From Sphaeroforma sirkka (taxonomy: Eukaryota; Opisthokonta; Ichthyosporea; Ichthyophonida), in the NCBI GenBank assembly GCA_001586965.3, contig LUCW03000418.1, positions 1-20,636 on the forward strand: a stretch of DNA of 20,636 nucleotides, in the 5' to 3' direction. Below the pieces are notes generated by a model. The model was not told where the DNA came from. It saw nothing but the letters and a program-made list of their open reading frames with translations, and did not search any database. A program made the position numbers and the translations under genes. Position 1 is the first letter of the stretch. Every line of letters starts with the position of its first letter. This document shows positions 19,319 to 20,636 of the stretch, in pieces.

Positions 19319-20104
19319 TTGCCCGCGGTCAACACCATTACGGCTCTAACAGACTCGGACGACCAGCAAACGGAGCAGGAGGAGACCACGCCTACAGACA
19401 CACACATTGCTTCCATACTGGCACACCCAGACGAAATCGAACAGGGTGAGTTAGAAGAGGATGCAACGTGGGAAACCATAGGCAGCGATCAGGAATAGGA
19501 TGTAAGGGTGTCGGATGTAGATGCAACTTTAGTTTTCCCGTCTAGCACACCTGTGATACTATCGATCAAAGATCCATTACTTTCAATAGACAATCGAGTA
19601 TTCATATCCATCCTGATTAACGGTAAGACATGCAGGGCGTTAGTGGATTCTGGGGCAAACAGAAGTTGCATTGATTCGACATCCGCACACGATTGGGGAT
19701 TGCAAATTAAGTCGGCTCCGGAGGGATCCTATATATACCTAGCTGATCGTAGTCTTCGTACACGGCGAATAGGCTCAACCGTACAAACTCCAGTACGATA
19801 TGGTCTAGAGCTCACAGAACAGTCTTTCGAGCTAATGAATCTACCACCGGCTATCGACGCGATCGTAGGCCAGGATCTTATGCCTGGCTTAGGGCTATAC
19901 GTGGGAGGCCTTCAATCGCCATTCTCACCCATAGATCCAACGGAGCTAGACAAACTATTGGAACCAATACCGTTGAGACGACCACCAGATTTGACCGAGG
20001 AAACCGGTGTTCGCCTGGAACTAGACAAGGAACTGAGGACAATGACGGTATTCGAGAAAAGGACAGGTGCAGACTGGAAGGAGGCGAAGTTAGATTGCCA
20101 GTGA
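19319..20104 (+). pseudogene. Acidic linker and retroviral-type aspartic protease
   Basis: One frame runs from the acidic linker (TALTDSDDQQTEQEE, GELEEDATWETIGSDQE) through a single TAG at 19496-19498 into the protease and ends at TGA 20102. The protease part has CRALVDSGANRSCID at 19631-19675, the catalytic D-S-G of retropepsins, and AIVGQDLMPGLGLY at 19859-19900, the hydrophobic-G-x-D motif that closes the fold. The enzyme would cleave the Gag and Pol polyproteins by acting as a dimer. A frame starting at GTG 19508 exists, but no ATG is near, so protease is best seen as part of a polyprotein. The TAG may be a mutation, an error or a readthrough site. After the protease, the RT continues one frame over. 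Confidence 0.85.
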
Positions 20105-20450
20105 CACCAGATCAAGCTGCAAGGATGCGGAAGGCAGTAAGGAACTTTGTAGCAGACAAATGGATACCATGGGTAGATAGACAGGTGCAGAAGTGGATTC
20201 AAGATTTGGTCATAGTTCAAAGGGATACAGCCACTTCCGTCAACTTACCCTTGCTCGCCGTGCCAGAGTATACTCAATCTGGAGAACTAAAGAAAGTGCG
20301 AGTGTGTTTGGACCTCAGAGCGGTGAATGCATTAATACCGGCGGATCAGTTCATTATTCCCCGTATCAACGACATCATTGGTAACATCAAAGGGAAGAGA
20401 TATTACACGACATTGGATCTAACCGCAGCGTACCATCGACTCCCAATTCA
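20095..20450 (+). pseudogene. Reverse transcriptase, fingers and palm motif A
   Basis: The open frame includes VQKWIQDLVIVQRDTATSVN, LPLLAVPEYTQSGELKKVRV, CLDLRAVNALIPADQFIIPR and YYTTLDLTAAYHRLPIH, the successive RT motifs 1 to A of Ty3/gypsy elements. The Asp of LDLTAAYH, encoded at 20416-20418, is the first catalytic metal ligand. The enzyme copies the element RNA into DNA. Compared with the minus-strand copy, one C is missing at about 20450-20452, which throws the rest of the RT out of this frame. The frame then runs as nonsense to a stop at 20533-20535. The N-terminal overlap with the protease frame implies another one-base change near 20100. Confidence 0.9.
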
Positions 20451-20453
20451 CCT

Positions 20454-20636
20454 GATTCTCAGTATTTATTCAGTTTCACACATGGCAAAAGCCAGTATTC
20501 CTTTACATCAGCGCCATTTGGACTACACACACTGACGCAGCAGTTTCAGCGTACACTGAGTGTGATATTGCAAGGACTTCCGGCACACCACTACCTGGAC
20601 GACATCGTAATAGCAACAGATGACTACGAGGAACAC
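20454..20636 (+). pseudogene. Reverse transcriptase, palm with YLDD, continues past the window
   Basis: After the one-base loss the RT resumes in the next frame with DSQYLFSFTHGKSQYSF, then PFGLHTLTQQFQR and the catalytic YLDD at 20592-20603. The segment stays open to the last base, with no ATG near its beginning. It corresponds to 15677-15867 on the minus strand. Here the HGKSQYSFTSA stretch is in the canonical frame, whereas it is scrambled in the other copy, and the YLDDIVIAT run lacks the extra codon of that copy. Confidence 0.9.

Larger units (their letters stand above)
17280..20636 (+). mobile_element. Second copy of the same Ty3/gypsy family, 5' part, runs off the window
   Basis: Plus-strand order is leader, gag, zinc knuckle, acidic linker, aspartic protease and reverse transcriptase, as in Ty3/gypsy elements. 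The RT end at 20330-20636 is nearly identical to the minus-strand copy at 15990-15677, so both belong to one family, and this copy is expected to encode a chromodomain integrase beyond the window. The reading frame changes several times (near 17660, 17810, 19080, 19310, 20100 and 20450), and one TAG lies at 19496-19498. Confidence 0.9.

Overview
The window looks like eukaryotic nuclear DNA that is heterochromatic or rich in repeats. It holds a 12.5-kb satellite array and two broken copies of one Ty3/gypsy-type (Metaviridae) LTR retrotransposon family in opposite orientations. The left copy ends in a GPY/F domain and a chromodomain, so the family is a chromovirus. The pol style would fit a fungus (perhaps an early-diverging one), but I cannot fix the host. 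No bacterial operon, phage gene or CRISPR array is visible, and no intact host gene is recognisable.

Layout. (1) 1-12463: about 125 head-to-tail copies of a 99-bp monomer. At least three subtypes alternate, often as a trimer of about 297 bp. Every monomer carries a perfect 12-bp palindrome. The array stops abruptly inside that palindrome. (2) 12464-12906: a 443-bp segment bounded by a 37/40-bp imperfect inverted repeat. Its interior holds very diverged monomer-like stretches in both orientations. (3) 12907-15990, minus strand: a 5'-truncated, multiply frameshifted chromovirus. Read right to left it encodes reverse transcriptase, Ty3-type RNase H, a DIRS-like tail, integrase (HHCC plus D,D-35-E), GPY/F and chromodomain. 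(4) 15991-17279: spacer with a decayed plus-strand reading frame, a tRNA-like sequence followed by a T7 run, a (TA)17 microsatellite and one unidentified short ORF. (5) 17280-20636, plus strand: the 5' part of a second copy of the same family, with a candidate primer-binding site, gag, a zinc knuckle of unusual spacing, aspartic protease and reverse transcriptase. It runs off the right end of the window.

How the parts relate. Over the shared reverse-transcriptase stretch (15677-15990 against 20330-20636) the two copies are nearly identical and differ mostly by small indels. That means either very recent relatives hit by indels or uncorrected assembly errors. The most interesting lead is at the array edge. 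The inverted structure lies where the 3' LTR of the left element would be expected, and it contains blocks of the satellite monomer in the same order. The satellite may therefore have been amplified out of LTR or sub-terminal element sequence. This is an inference that needs alignment to test.
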